64,000 nucleotides of DNA from Enhydrobacter aerosaccus. Lineage in GTDB: Bacteria > Pseudomonadota > Alphaproteobacteria > Reyranellales > Reyranellaceae. The stretch lies in contig CAIKZO010000011.1 of NCBI GenBank assembly GCA_903832005.1, positions 1 to 64,000 of the forward strand, read 5' to 3'. Made by a program: the position numbers and the translations under genes. Of this stretch, positions 49,036-57,983 are shown in pieces (within the stretch, counting starts at the first letter, position 1; each line of letters opens with the position of its first letter). The notes under the pieces are model-generated. The model worked only from the letters and a program-made list of their open reading frames with translations. It searched no databases and was not told where the DNA came from.

Positions 49036-49545
49036 ATGCGGGCTCTTCTGATCGCCTGTGTCCTCCCGATCCTGGCTGCAAGCCCGCCGGCTGCGGCCTT
49101 GGACGACGATTGCGGCCAGATGCCGAGCACCAACGGCCGCGAAGGCGATCCCTTCGCCAGTTACCTGCCGACCGTCGATAGCGCGCTCTCCTTGCCCAAG
49201 GAGGGCGTATTCGCATTGCACCTGCGGCCTGCCTCCGAGGTGATCTACCTTGTGCTGCCGGAACGCGGCAGCGACGGCGGAAACGGCGGCATAGTTACGC
49301 TCGAGAACATCCCCGCCGGTCGTTACCGCATCGTCACCTCGGAAGAAGCCTGGATCGACGCAGTGCAGGACAATGTGCGCCTGCCGGTGCTCGCCTCGCG
49401 CCGGGTCGACGATTGCCCGGGCACGCGGCAGAGCGTGCAGGTCGAGGTCAAGGGGCAGCCGCTCACCCTACAATTTGGCGGCGCTTCGGCCGAGCGGATC
49501 AAGGTCGCGGTGCTGCGGATCTGGCCGTTCGAGTGGAAATGGTGA
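49036..49545 (+). CDS. Secreted hypothetical protein
   Basis: A 169-residue protein with a signal peptide (MRALLIACVLPILAASPPAA, cut about residue 21) and a mature beta-rich domain (GRYRIVTSEEAWIDAVQDNV, ending in IWPFEWKW). Two Cys lie at DDDCGQ and DDCPGT. The ATG directly abuts GGGAGG, too close for normal use; the same GGGAGG also lies within a minigene ATG at 49024-49050 (eight codons), so start choice is uncertain. It lies between glpX and recJ. Family not recognised. Confidence 0.65.
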   Translation: MRALLIACVLPILAASPPAAALDDDCGQMPSTNGREGDPFASYLPTVDSALSLPKEGVFALHLRPASEVIYLVLPERGSDGGNGGIVTLENIPAGRYRIVTSEEAWIDAVQDNVRLPVLASRRVDDCPGTRQSVQVEVKGQPLTLQFGGASAERIKVAVLRIWPFEWKW

Positions 49546-49580
49546 CACTCCGTCCACAGGGCCTTCGGCTAACATAGGCG

Positions 49581-51401
49581 ATGTCCTCTGAACTACGCGG
49601 TGAACGCGCAGCCTTCCTCGACGTCGAGAAGTCGCTGACCGGCCGGCGCTGGGCCGCACGCTTGAATGACGAGCGCGCCGCCCTGGCAATCGCCCAGCGT
49701 CATGGCGTGCCCGATGCGATTGCCCGGCTACTGGCGGCGCGCGACGTGCCGATCGACGAGGTGCCCGATTTCCTCGAGCCGACTCTGCGCAAGCTGCTGC
49801 CGGATCCCTCCCATCTCAAGGACATGGATGCGGCCATCGCCCGGCTGTCGGCGGCGGTGCAGGCAAACGAGAAGATCGTCGTGTTCGGCGATTACGATGT
49901 CGATGGCGCGACTTCGTCGGCATTGCTGCTGCGCTTCTTCCGCGCCGTCGGCGGCAATATCGGCGTCTACATTCCCGACCGTCGCAAGGAGGGCTATGGC
50001 CCGAACTCGCCGGCGTTGCTCAAGATCAAGGAAGAGGGCGCGCAGGTCGTCGTCACCGTCGATTGCGGCGTGACGGCCTACGAGCCTCTCAAGGAGGCGA
50101 AGAAGGCCGGCCTCGATATGATCGTCATCGATCATCATCAGGCAGAGATCGTCTTGCCCGAGGCGGTGGCCGTGGTCGATCCCAACCGCCTGGACGACGA
50201 CAGCCCGCACAAGCAGCTTGCAGCGGTCGGCGTGGCCTTCCTGCTGGCCGTCGGCGTCAATCGCGCGCTGCGGCTGGCGAACTGGTACGGGCCGTCGCGC
50301 CCCGAGCCCGACCTCCGGCAGTGGCTGGATCTCGTGGCGCTGGGCACGGTGGCCGACGTCGTGCCGCTCACGGGACTCAACCGCGCGCTGGTGCGGCAGG
50401 GGCTGCAGGTCATGCAGAAGCGCGGCAATGTCGGGCTGGCGGCCCTAGCCGACATCGCCAAGCTGCGCGAGGCGCCGGGCGCTTATCACCTGGGTTTCAT
50501 GCTGGGACCGCGGGTCAATGCCGGCGGGAGGGTCGGGCAAGCCGATCTCGGCGCGCGGCTGCTGTCGAGCGAGGACCCGCATGAGGTGGGCGTGCTGGCG
50601 CTACGGCTCGACGAGTTCAATGCCGAACGCCGCGCCATCGAGCGCGAGGTGCTCGACCAGGCAATCGCACGCATCGAAGGTACCTACGGCCCCGATCGCG
50701 CCGGGATGCCGTCGACGCTGATCGTGGAGAGCGATGGCTGGCACGTCGGCGTGATCGGCATCGTGGCCAGCCGACTTGTCGAACGCTACGGCCGGCCGGC
50801 CTTCGTGATCGGTATGGACGGGGAGATCGGCAAGGGCTCCGGCCGCTCGGTGCGCGGCGTAGACCTTGGCGCCGCCGTCCTGGCCGCGCGGCAGTCGGGC
50901 CTGCTGGTGAACGGGGGCGGCCACGCCATGGCCGCGGGCCTCACGGTCGCGCGGAGCGCATTGCCGGAACTCGTCAAATTCCTCGACGGACGCATTGCCC
51001 CGCAGCTTGGCGCCGCGCCCGCGCTACGGGAGCTCGGCATCGATGCGGCGCTGGCGCCGGCGGCGGCCACGCAGGAGCTGATTGAGATGATCGAGCGGGT
51101 GGGGCCGTTCGGGGCCGGCAACGCCCAGCCGCGCTTCGTGCTGCCGAGTGTGCGGGTGAGTTATGCCCAGACCGTGGGGGAGGGGCATGTCCGCTGCACC
51201 CTGGTGGGCCAGCAGCGCGGCCGGGTGGAGGCGATCGCCTTCCGGGCCGGCCAGTCGGCTTTGGGGCCGGCTTTGCTCGATCCGGCGCGGCCAATCCTGC
51301 ATGTGGCGGGCGCTTTACGGATCGAGAGCTACAACGGCCGGACCTCGGTCCGGCTGCAGATCGACGATGCGGCCAGCGCCGGCGGTTCCGTCCTGTCATA
51401 A
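49581..51401 (+). CDS. recJ: Single-stranded-DNA-specific exonuclease RecJ
   Basis: A 606-residue 5'-3' exonuclease in recombination and mismatch repair. DHH motifs: VFGDYDVDGATSSA, VVTVDCGVTAY, IVIDHHQAE, and the DHHA1 domain with GGGHAMAAG, followed by the C-terminal OB fold (about 470-600). The ATG at 49581 gives a typical N-terminus. Downstream lies tRNA-Glu. Confidence 0.96.
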   Translation: MSSELRGERAAFLDVEKSLTGRRWAARLNDERAALAIAQRHGVPDAIARLLAARDVPIDEVPDFLEPTLRKLLPDPSHLKDMDAAIARLSAAVQANEKIVVFGDYDVDGATSSALLLRFFRAVGGNIGVYIPDRRKEGYGPNSPALLKIKEEGAQVVVTVDCGVTAYEPLKEAKKAGLDMIVIDHHQAEIVLPEAVAVVDPNRLDDDSPHKQLAAVGVAFLLAVGVNRALRLANWYGPSRPEPDLRQWLDLVALGTVADVVPLTGLNRALVRQGLQVMQKRGNVGLAALADIAKLREAPGAYHLGFMLGPRVNAGGRVGQADLGARLLSSEDPHEVGVLALRLDEFNAERRAIEREVLDQAIARIEGTYGPDRAGMPSTLIVESDGWHVGVIGIVASRLVERYGRPAFVIGMDGEIGKGSGRSVRGVDLGAAVLAARQSGLLVNGGGHAMAAGLTVARSALPELVKFLDGRIAPQLGAAPALRELGIDAALAPAAATQELIEMIERVGPFGAGNAQPRFVLPSVRVSYAQTVGEGHVRCTLVGQQRGRVEAIAFRAGQSALGPALLDPARPILHVAGALRIESYNGRTSVRLQIDDAASAGGSVLS

Positions 51402-51450
51402 CGCCGCCTTGATTTCGCGGGCCTATCCCGCTACATGCTCCCGCGCCTTC

Positions 51451-51526
51451 GTCCCCTTCGTCTAGAGGCCTAGGACACTGCCCTTTCACGGCGGCGACAC
51501 GGGTTCGAATCCCGTAGGGGACGCCA
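51451..51526 (+). tRNA. tRNA-Glu (anticodon TTC)
   Basis: A 76-nt cloverleaf with acceptor GTCCCCT/AGGGGAC, discriminator G and encoded CCA (51524-51526). The anticodon stem-loop is CTGCC-CTTTCAC-GGCGG, giving TTC. T-loop TTCGAAT is standard. The spacer to recJ is 49 bp. Confidence 0.97.
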
Positions 51527-51619
51527 GCGCGCCTTAAATCTTCCTTTTCCTCGCATCGCCGAGGAGGAGGTGAGATCATCCTGCCTCTCCCCCTGATTTC
51601 GAGTGACGGTGGTCTGGCG

Positions 51620-53335
51620 ATGTGGCGCGAGCGTGCGGGAACGGTCTTCGAGTGCGAGAAAACACCGGTCACCGCGGCACGCGGCATGGCCGTCACCAAC
51701 CATCCATTGGCATCGGCGGCTGCGGCGGAAATGATCGCCTCGGGCGGCAATGCGATCGACGCGACCGTTGCCGCGCTGTTCACGCTGACCGTGGTCGAGC
51801 CGATGATGGTCGGCATCTTCGGGGGCGGCACGACGCTGATCCGGCTGGCCGACGGCCGGGAGATCATCCTCGACGGTCTGTCGACGGCGCCTGCGATCAC
51901 CAAACCCGATAGCTACACGCCGGTTTCGGACACCTGGCCGACCTACATGGAGACCGAGGGCTGGGCCAACCGGGTGGGGCCGAAAGCGATCGCCGTGCCT
52001 GGCAACCTGAAGGCCTGGTGCGAGGTCGCCGAGCGCTTTGGACGTCTGAGCCTTGCCGCACTGGTCGAGCCGGCGATCCGCCACGCCTCGCGCGGCTTCC
52101 GGGTGACGCCCTATCTCGCGACGTGCATCGCCGATACCGCCTTCGATCTGGTCAACGATCCGACGATCGCCTCGATCTTTGTGCCGGGTGGCACGCCATT
52201 GAAGGCGGGTGACCTGCTGATCCAGGCGGACTATGCCGAAACCTTGCGCGGCATTGCCCAGCACGGGCCGGGCTTCCTCTACGGCGGTGACCTCGGCCGC
52301 AAGGTCGCGAGCTACCTCGAACAGGCCGGCTCCTTCGTGCGGTTCGAGGATCTGGTGAACTACAAGACCGTGCAGCGCGAGCCGGTGCGCGGCACCTATC
52401 GCGGCGTCGAGATCGTCGGGCCGGCGCCGCCATGTTCGGGCGGCGTCCACACCGTCCAGATCCTGAACATGCTGGAGGCGTTCGACCTGAAGAAGCTCGG
52501 CTTCGGCACGCCCGAGACCGTTCACCTCGTGCTCGAATGCCTGAAGATTGCCGCCGCCGATCGCCGTGCGGCGACCGCGGATCCTGCGTTCGTCGATGTA
52601 CCGGTGGCGAGGCTGATCTCCAAGGCCTATGCCGAGGAGCGCCGCGCCGAGATCGACCTCACGCGGGCCGGGACGTTCGAATCGCGCGTGCTTTCCAACG
52701 AGTCGCAGAACACCACGCATGTCACCATCGCCGACGGCGAGGGCAACATCGTGAATTCGACGCAGACGATCAACAGCCTGTTCGGCGCGCGCATCATGAT
52801 CCCGGATACGGGCATCATCCCGAACAACTACATGCTGCTGTTCGACCCGCATCCCGGTAACGCGCTCTCGTTGGCGCCCGGCAAGCGGATCACCAGCGGC
52901 ATCACCACCCTGATCGGGAAGAGGGATGGCAAGCCGATCTTTGCGCTCGGCCTGCCCGGCGCGCATCGCATTCCGGCCGCGGCCATGCAGGCTGTCCTCA
53001 ACATCGTCGATCATGGCATGAGCCTGCAAGAAGCGGTCGAAGCGCCGCGCATCTTCACGCAAGGCCAGGACGCCGAAATCGAGAAGGGCTTTCCCGAAGC
53101 GGTGCGGTCGAGGCTGGCGGGCATGGGGCATCCAGTCGTCGCGGTCGAGCATGTCGCGGGCGGCATGGCCGCCATCGGCTTCAGTGCGGACGGCACGATG
53201 ACCGGCGCTGCCTGCTGGCGAGCCGACGGCACGCCGCTGGGTATGGGCGGCGGTCTCGCCCGCAAGAACACGAGCTTCTTCACCGATCCGCGCGGTATCG
53301 CGGCCCGCGCCGCCGCAGCCAGAAAACAGTCGTGA
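51620..53335 (+). CDS. Gamma-glutamyltransferase family protein
   Basis: A 571-residue Ntn-hydrolase precursor that self-cleaves. The N-terminal start is RGMAVTNHPLASAAAAEMIA, the alpha/beta cleavage and nucleophile Thr lies in ESQNTTHVTIADGEGNIVNS, and ISGITTL-like TSGITTLIGKRDGKP follows. No signal peptide is evident, so it is likely cytosolic (YwrD-like). It may hydrolyse glutathione or related gamma-glutamyl compounds. The upstream gap holds no promoter that I can recognise. Confidence 0.93.
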   Translation: MWRERAGTVFECEKTPVTAARGMAVTNHPLASAAAAEMIASGGNAIDATVAALFTLTVVEPMMVGIFGGGTTLIRLADGREIILDGLSTAPAITKPDSYTPVSDTWPTYMETEGWANRVGPKAIAVPGNLKAWCEVAERFGRLSLAALVEPAIRHASRGFRVTPYLATCIADTAFDLVNDPTIASIFVPGGTPLKAGDLLIQADYAETLRGIAQHGPGFLYGGDLGRKVASYLEQAGSFVRFEDLVNYKTVQREPVRGTYRGVEIVGPAPPCSGGVHTVQILNMLEAFDLKKLGFGTPETVHLVLECLKIAAADRRAATADPAFVDVPVARLISKAYAEERRAEIDLTRAGTFESRVLSNESQNTTHVTIADGEGNIVNSTQTINSLFGARIMIPDTGIIPNNYMLLFDPHPGNALSLAPGKRITSGITTLIGKRDGKPIFALGLPGAHRIPAAAMQAVLNIVDHGMSLQEAVEAPRIFTQGQDAEIEKGFPEAVRSRLAGMGHPVVAVEHVAGGMAAIGFSADGTMTGAACWRADGTPLGMGGGLARKNTSFFTDPRGIAARAAAARKQS

Positions 53336-53381
53336 TGCAGCGGTTCGATTGCCGGAATGTCTCCGAGGCCGACGCTTCGAA

Positions 53382-53826
53382 CTCACGGCGGGGTTCGATG
53401 GTCGGTACGAAAACTACCAAAGCGACCATTCGACCGGCGAGTTCATGGAAGTGGGTGATAGGCGGCGCGTGATCGCGACGGGCCGCCGCTCTTCGCCAAT
53501 GCAATTTCAGCGCTGCGGCCGGCACATGCGCTGACGGTCGTACTCCCGCTGGTCGAAATGAATGACCTGCAAGGAACGACGGCAAAGGGGGGTGGAGTGA
53601 GACGCCTGTGGTGCCCGTGTGCACGCTGTGGGATTTCAGGACCTGTCACGGCGGAATGCCCAATCGCTCCGATCGGCATCGCTCGAAGTTCTACGCGGTC
53701 TACTCGCGACAGTGGTATAAGGATCCGGTGAATTATGGTCGCGGGGGCAGCAATCGATTGTCTTTCCCCACGGATTTCAAGGACACTCTGCCTGAAGATG
53801 TGCAGGCACTGTTTTCAAAGAAGTAG
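53382..53826 (+). pseudogene. Broken phytanoyl-CoA dioxygenase (PhyH)-family gene
   Basis: Pieces of one PhyH-like protein appear in order but in three frames: HSTGEFMEVGDRRRVIATG (frame of 53349, up to about 53480), then PLFANAISALRPAHALTVVL followed by PLVEMNDLQGTT (frame of 53486), then LWDFRTCHGGMPNRSDRHRS followed by KFYAVYSRQWYKDPVNYGRG (frame of 53608 to the stop at 53826). The last piece has the family's second iron His (CHGG) and Arg (RSDRHRS). The first two pieces lack the N-terminal HxD region, so at least one internal deletion plus two frameshifts have occurred. Placed between ggt and a lipoprotein gene. Confidence 0.7.
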
Positions 53827-53838
53827 GGGAGTACTTCA

Positions 53839-54177
53839 ATGAATCGCTTCATCACCTTACTGCTGGCGGTCGCCACTCTGGGGGCCTGCAGCGAGCAGCA
53901 GATGCCGCTGTCGGGTTCCAGTGCTCAATACCTCAACGTCGAAGGCAAGCGCATCCAGGTGCGTGTCTCGCCCTTCGGCGGACCGGGTGAATATCGCCTC
54001 ATGGCGGCACGCGACGCGATCGGCTGGAACCTCGACGACGAGAATGAACGGCGCCGGGCTGAGTATGCAGCGAACTATTACATGAAGCAGACCTGCGTGC
54101 AGCGCGGCTATCAGGTGCTCGAAGCGGGCATGCTCGACACGATCAATTACTTCGCCCGTTTCAAGTGCAACGGCTGA
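53839..54177 (+). CDS. Small lipoprotein, unknown function
   Basis: A 112-residue product with a signal peptide and lipobox (LLLAVATLGAC, Cys17). The mature part includes VRVSPFGGPGEYRLMAARDA and ends with two Cys-containing segments (KQTCVQRGYQVLE, RFKCNG). The ATG at 53839 is preceded by AGGGGA. The next gene starts 2 bp after its stop, so they are coupled. Family not recognised. Confidence 0.7.
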   Translation: MNRFITLLLAVATLGACSEQQMPLSGSSAQYLNVEGKRIQVRVSPFGGPGEYRLMAARDAIGWNLDDENERRRAEYAANYYMKQTCVQRGYQVLEAGMLDTINYFARFKCNG

Positions 54178-54179
54178 CC

Positions 54180-55118
54180 ATGCCGCGCCTCGGATACCTG
54201 CTCCCGACACGGGAGCGCATGATGGACGACGAGCCCGAGACGGCGCCGCTGCTGGCGCTTGCCGAGAGAGCGGAGGGGCTTGGCTTCGACTCGGTGTGGG
54301 TCGGCGATTCGCTGATTGCCCGGCCGCGTCACGAACCCATGACCTTGTTGGCCGCCGTGGCGGCGCGGACGCGCAAGGTCGAACTGGGCACGGCGGTGCT
54401 GCTGCCGGCGTTGCGCAATCCCGTCGTGCTGGCTCACCAGGTGGCAACGCTCGACCGGATTTCCGAGGGCCGCTTGATCCTGGGCATCGGCATCGCGTCG
54501 GACGTGCCCAACATCCGCGCCGAATTCGTGGCGGCTGGCGTGCCGTTCGAGAAGCGGGTGGGCACCCTCGTCGAGGGCGTTGCCCTGATGCGCGCCCTGT
54601 GGACGGGTAAGCCCGTCGACTGGGATGGCCGCTGGAAGATGAAAGGCGCCGTGCTCGGGCCGACGCCCCACCGGCCGGAGGGTCCGCCGATCTGGATCGG
54701 TGGCTCGGTCGTCGCGGCCGCGCGCGAGCGCACCGGGCGTCTGTTCGACGGCTGGTTCCCCAATGCCCCCTGGGCCACCGACTACGCAGCGCAGTGGGCC
54801 GAAGTGAAGGCGGCGGCGCAAAAGGCGGGGCGGGATCCGGCCAAGCTTACCGGAGCGATGTATCTTACGTTGTCGATCGACGACAATGCGGCACGCGCCG
54901 AGGCACGGATCGATACCTATCTCGAGCAGTATTACGGGCAGAGGCCCGATGTGATGCGCAAGCGCCAGATGTGCTTCGCGGGGCCGGCGGCGGAGGCTGG
55001 CGCATGGCTCAAGTCCTACGCCGATGCGGGCGCAAGCCATCTGGTCATTCGGTTCGCTGGTGAGCATGAGCGCCAGATGGAGATTGTGTCTCAACTGAGG
55101 CGCGACCTCGGCTGGTAG
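54180..55118 (+). CDS. LLM-class flavin-dependent oxidoreductase (F420/FMN luciferase-like)
   Basis: A 312-residue TIM-barrel oxidoreductase: [59 protein letters not shown] and [20 protein letters not shown]. This subgroup lacks the insert seen in the pair at 23-25 kb. The ATG at 54180 gives the usual N-terminus; a GTG at 54165 is inside the upstream gene. No cofactor-generating enzyme lies next to it. Confidence 0.9.
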   Translation: MPRLGYLLPTRERMMDDEPETAPLLALAERAEGLGFDSVWVGDSLIARPRHEPMTLLAAVAARTRKVELGTAVLLPALRNPVVLAHQVATLDRISEGRLILGIGIASDVPNIRAEFVAAGVPFEKRVGTLVEGVALMRALWTGKPVDWDGRWKMKGAVLGPTPHRPEGPPIWIGGSVVAAARERTGRLFDGWFPNAPWATDYAAQWAEVKAAAQKAGRDPAKLTGAMYLTLSIDDNAARAEARIDTYLEQYYGQRPDVMRKRQMCFAGPAAEAGAWLKSYADAGASHLVIRFAGEHERQMEIVSQLRRDLGW

Positions 55119-55185
55119 GCCAAATCGGCGGCAACGAGATCGCCGCCCTGTGCGTTGTATGGGTCCACATGCACAGGAGGCACGA

Positions 55186-55374
55186 ATGAGCAGCACGACC
55201 GATAAGGTGAAGGGCGCCACCAACGAGGCCATCGGCAAGGCCAAGCAGGGCATCGGCAATGCCGTCGGCAACGACAAGATGAAGGTCGATGGCGCGATCC
55301 AGGAAGCCAAGGGCGACGCTCAGCAGGCCGTTGGCCACGCCAAGGATGCCGTGAAAAAGGCCGTCGACGGCTAA
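55186..55374 (+). CDS. CsbD family stress-associated protein
   Basis: A 62-residue, highly charged, Gly/Ala-rich protein with the CsbD pattern: [20 protein letters not shown], then [18 protein letters not shown]. CsbD proteins are small general-stress proteins of unknown mechanism. The ATG at 55186 follows CAGGAGG. A strong terminator follows. Confidence 0.9.
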   Translation: MSSTTDKVKGATNEAIGKAKQGIGNAVGNDKMKVDGAIQEAKGDAQQAVGHAKDAVKKAVDG

Positions 55375-55400
55375 CGGCGATCTCGACGAATAATAGATGG

Positions 55401-55433
55401 AAAGGCGTCCGCCGGAAGGCGGGCGCCTTTTCG
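55401..55433 (+). terminator. Rho-independent terminator of the csbD-like gene
   Basis: A 13-bp stem with one G-T pair (aaaggcgtccgcc/ggcgggcgccttt, 55401-55413 with 55418-55430) has a ggaa loop and is followed by TTCGTT. It lies 27 bp after the stop. Confidence 0.85.
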
Positions 55434-55497
55434 TTATGGCCAATCCGGGTGTAGCCTTCCCGTACAGGAACCGAAGAGTTCCTTCAGGGAGCGAAAC

Positions 55498-56718
55498 ATG
55501 AGCACCAAACGGCGAACCTTCATGGGCGGCGTATCGGCCGTTGCTGTCCTCACCGCATCGCGCACGGCGTGGAGTCAGGCGAAATACGACGACGGCGCGA
55601 CCGACAAAGAGATCAAGATCGGCCACACCTGTCCCTATAGCGGTCCGGCCTCGGCCTATGGCGTGAACGGCAAGGCAGTGGTGGCCTATTTCGACATGAT
55701 CAACGACCAGGGCGGCATCAATGGTCGCAAGGTCAAGGTGATCAGCCTCGACGACGGCTACAATCCGTCCAAGACGGTCGAATGCATACGCCAACTGGTC
55801 GAGCAGGAGAAAGTGCTGTGCACGCACAACACGCTCGGCACTGCGACCAACACGGCGGTCCATAAATACATGAACCAGAAGAAGGTGCCGCACCTCTATC
55901 TCGCGACCGGCGCGTCGAAGTGGGGCGATCCGAAGAACTTCCCGTGGACCATGGGCTACCAGCCCGACTACCACACCGAAGGCGCGATATACGCCAAGCA
56001 TATCCTGGCCACGGTCAAGGATGCAAAGATCGGCGTGCTGATGCAGAACGACGACTACGGAAAGGATTACTGGGAGGGCTTCAAGGAAGGCCTCGGCAAG
56101 CAGACCGGCCTCGTCGTCAAGCATGCGACTTACGAGATCAACGAGCCGACGGTCGACTCGCAAATCATCCAGCTCAAGGCGTCGGGCGCCAACGTCTTCT
56201 TCAACATCGCCACCCCGAAGTTCGCGGCCCAGGCGATGCGCAAGGTCGCGGACCTCGGCTGGAAACCGATCCACTACGTCAACAACGTTGCGGCAAGCGT
56301 CGGCACGGTGATGAAGCCCGCGGGCTTCGACAACGTGCAGGGCGTGCTGACCGCCGCTTATTCGATGGACGCCACGGATTCAGCTTGGGACGACAACGCG
56401 GAGATGAAGGCCTTCAAGGCGTTCATGGCCAAGTACCATCCGACGGCGCATATCGCGGACAATGGCAACATCAACGGCTACACCGTCTCGGCGCTGATGG
56501 CCGAGACCTTGCGGCGCTGCGGCAACGAGTTGACCCGCGCAAACGTCATGAAGCAGGCAGCAGGTTACAAGAACTTCCGCGTGCCGTGCCTGCTGCCCGG
56601 CATCACCGTCAACACCAGCCCGACCGATTACTATCCGATCCAGGCCGTCCAGCTGCAGCGCTTCAAGGGCCAGACCTGGGAGCTGTTTGGCGACATCATG
56701 CGCGCCGAGAGCAGCTGA
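55498..56718 (+). CDS. ABC transporter substrate-binding protein (LivJ/branched-chain type)
   Basis: A 406-residue periplasmic receptor. The signal peptide has a basic start (MSTKRRTFMGGVSAVAVLTA, cut near AWSQ), followed by the type-1 periplasmic fold: EIKIGHTCPYSGPASAYGVN, FDMINDQGGINGRKVKVISL, and GVLMQNDDYGKDYWEGFKEG. A Tat-like character is doubtful (KRRTF). No permease or ATPase is adjacent. Family ligands include amino acids, amides, urea and aromatic acids. Confidence 0.9.
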   Translation: MSTKRRTFMGGVSAVAVLTASRTAWSQAKYDDGATDKEIKIGHTCPYSGPASAYGVNGKAVVAYFDMINDQGGINGRKVKVISLDDGYNPSKTVECIRQLVEQEKVLCTHNTLGTATNTAVHKYMNQKKVPHLYLATGASKWGDPKNFPWTMGYQPDYHTEGAIYAKHILATVKDAKIGVLMQNDDYGKDYWEGFKEGLGKQTGLVVKHATYEINEPTVDSQIIQLKASGANVFFNIATPKFAAQAMRKVADLGWKPIHYVNNVAASVGTVMKPAGFDNVQGVLTAAYSMDATDSAWDDNAEMKAFKAFMAKYHPTAHIADNGNINGYTVSALMAETLRRCGNELTRANVMKQAAGYKNFRVPCLLPGITVNTSPTDYYPIQAVQLQRFKGQTWELFGDIMRAESS

Positions 56719-56738
56719 AAGCCGGGCCCCAACGCAAA

Positions 56739-56767
56739 ACGAGCCGGGTGTGGGATCCCCGGCTCGT
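56739..56767. terminator. Hairpin between the receptor and flp genes
   Basis: A 10-bp stem (acgagccggg/cccggctcgt, 56739-56748 with 56758-56767) lies between two convergent genes. There is no T run, so termination is probable but not certain. Confidence 0.5.
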
Positions 56768-56794
56768 CTCGTAAACTGGTACTCGAAGCAGATA

Positions 56795-56959
56795 TCAGCT
56801 CATCGCGTTCGAGACATTGCCGAGCACGGTGTTGAGTTTGGTGCTGACCTTGCCAATCGCGGTGATCGCGGCAACCGCGATCAGGGAGGCGATGAGCGTG
56901 TACTCGATCGCCGTGGCGCCGTGTTCGTTCTTCATGAGCTTGCGGAAAATAGACAGCAT
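56795..56959 (-). CDS. Flp family type IVb pilin
   Basis: A 54-residue pilin. The class III signal sequence MLSIFRKLMKNEHG is cut before ATAIEYTLIASLIAVAAITA, with mature Glu5 and Tyr6 (NEHG-ATAIEY). The ATG at 56959 starts this conserved N-terminus; a longer frame to 57052 has no pilin character. The tad/cpa assembly genes are not in the window, so this is an orphan pilin gene here. It may be used by a Tad system elsewhere in the genome. Confidence 0.93.
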   Translation of the reverse strand: MLSIFRKLMKNEHGATAIEYTLIASLIAVAAITAIGKVSTKLNTVLGNVSNAMS

Positions 56960-57090
56960 CTTTAGATCCCCGAATTCATTCAATTTCGAAAAGAAATGCA
57001 CACCTTGAACACGGCGGAGTGTACGCATTCGCGGGAAAAACCCGGCATGCATTAGGGTATCGTTTGATGTCCGCCTGTAACGATTGCAGC

Positions 57091-57110
57091 AAATTGCAGT
57101 AGTGCAATTT
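57091..57110. other. Inverted repeat aaattgca-gtag-tgcaattt
   Basis: A perfect 8-bp inverted repeat between the flp start and the stop of the metallo-hydrolase gene, only 5 bp from that stop. A further attgcag copy lies at about 57083. It could terminate the metallo-hydrolase transcript, or be an operator upstream of flp. The gap 56960-57115 holds no gene. Confidence 0.45.
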
Positions 57111-57115
57111 TGTCT

Positions 57116-57949
57116 TCAGGCCGCCTTCTGGGTCGTCGACGGGCCGTCGTTCAACGCCAATTCAAAGCCGGGTTCGGCAATGTGGACCTCGACCTCGGGG
57201 AAGCGCTGGCGCACCGCATCGGCGAAGGCGGTCCACGGCTCCGACGTCGCGCCCATCATCGCGTGGAAGTATTCGTGTGGCGGATAGAGCACTACGACCT
57301 TGGGCTTGAGGGCTGCGACCCCGCGCACGACGTCGGCAATGAAATTGAGCTGCATGCCAGCCAACAGAACGTCGGTGCGATGACGGGTGCCGAGGTCGGC
57401 GATCTCCGCATCCGTCATCTTGGTGTTGAAGCCCTCGTTATAGTTCAGGATCGTGCGCCCGTCCGGCAGCGTCACATGAAAGCCGGTGTAGGGCGAATAG
57501 AACGGGGCCCGCGTGGCGCTGCTCCAGGCCCAGGAGAGCTGCGTGGCGTTGCCGTGGAAGAGGGCGCGGCTCAGCGCCTTCGGCAAGTTGATGTCGCGGT
57601 GTTTCCAGCGGAAGGCCGAGAGGGTGAAGCCGGGCACCGAGATCGTCTCGAAGCGCTTGGGATCGATCACCCGCATCTGGTTGCGCGGGATGCCGCGGCG
57701 CCATTCGAGGAACGAGCAGACCGACGGCGCGCCGATCACGGTGGCGCCGGTCTCCTTGGCGATCACCGGCACGTCGAGGAAATGCTCTTCGTGGCCATGC
57801 GTCACGCAGATGTACTTGGCGTGCTTGAAGTCGGCCAAGTGGAACCACTCCGCGCCGCAGTAGGGGCGGAAGAACGGATCGAAGAACAGGGCGCCGTCCG
57901 GCGTCTCGATCGAGAGGGCCGACCAGCCGAAGTAACGGATCTTGGTCAT
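57116..57949 (-). CDS. MBL-fold metallo-hydrolase (UlaG-like)
   Basis: A 277-residue metallo-beta-lactamase-fold hydrolase. The metal motif is CVTHGHEEHFLD, that is H-x-H-x-E-H, with Glu in place of the usual Asp. IRYFGWSALSIETPDGALFF is the UlaG-like start. The ATG at 57949 follows GGGTGG. It lies 34 bp after the Asp-box propeller gene and ends a unit of receptor, propeller and hydrolase. The substrate is unknown. Confidence 0.85.
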   Translation of the reverse strand: MTKIRYFGWSALSIETPDGALFFDPFFRPYCGAEWFHLADFKHAKYICVTHGHEEHFLDVPVIAKETGATVIGAPSVCSFLEWRRGIPRNQMRVIDPKRFETISVPGFTLSAFRWKHRDINLPKALSRALFHGNATQLSWAWSSATRAPFYSPYTGFHVTLPDGRTILNYNEGFNTKMTDAEIADLGTRHRTDVLLAGMQLNFIADVVRGVAALKPKVVVLYPPHEYFHAMMGATSEPWTAFADAVRQRFPEVEVHIAEPGFELALNDGPSTTQKAA

Positions 57950-57983
57950 GCCACCCGAGTCAGCATCTTTCGTGCCACGCCTT

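Noticed and set aside
49024..49050. An eight-codon minigene ATG-CTG-GGA-GGA before the secreted-protein gene
   Set aside because: It lacks its own ribosome-binding site and is probably chance; noted only because it makes the start of the next gene uncertain.
51470..53386. A 638-codon minus-strand frame opposite gamma-glutamyltransferase
   Set aside because: The plus strand carries a full family match with the catalytic Thr; the minus frame has no recognisable motif and overlaps tRNA-Glu.
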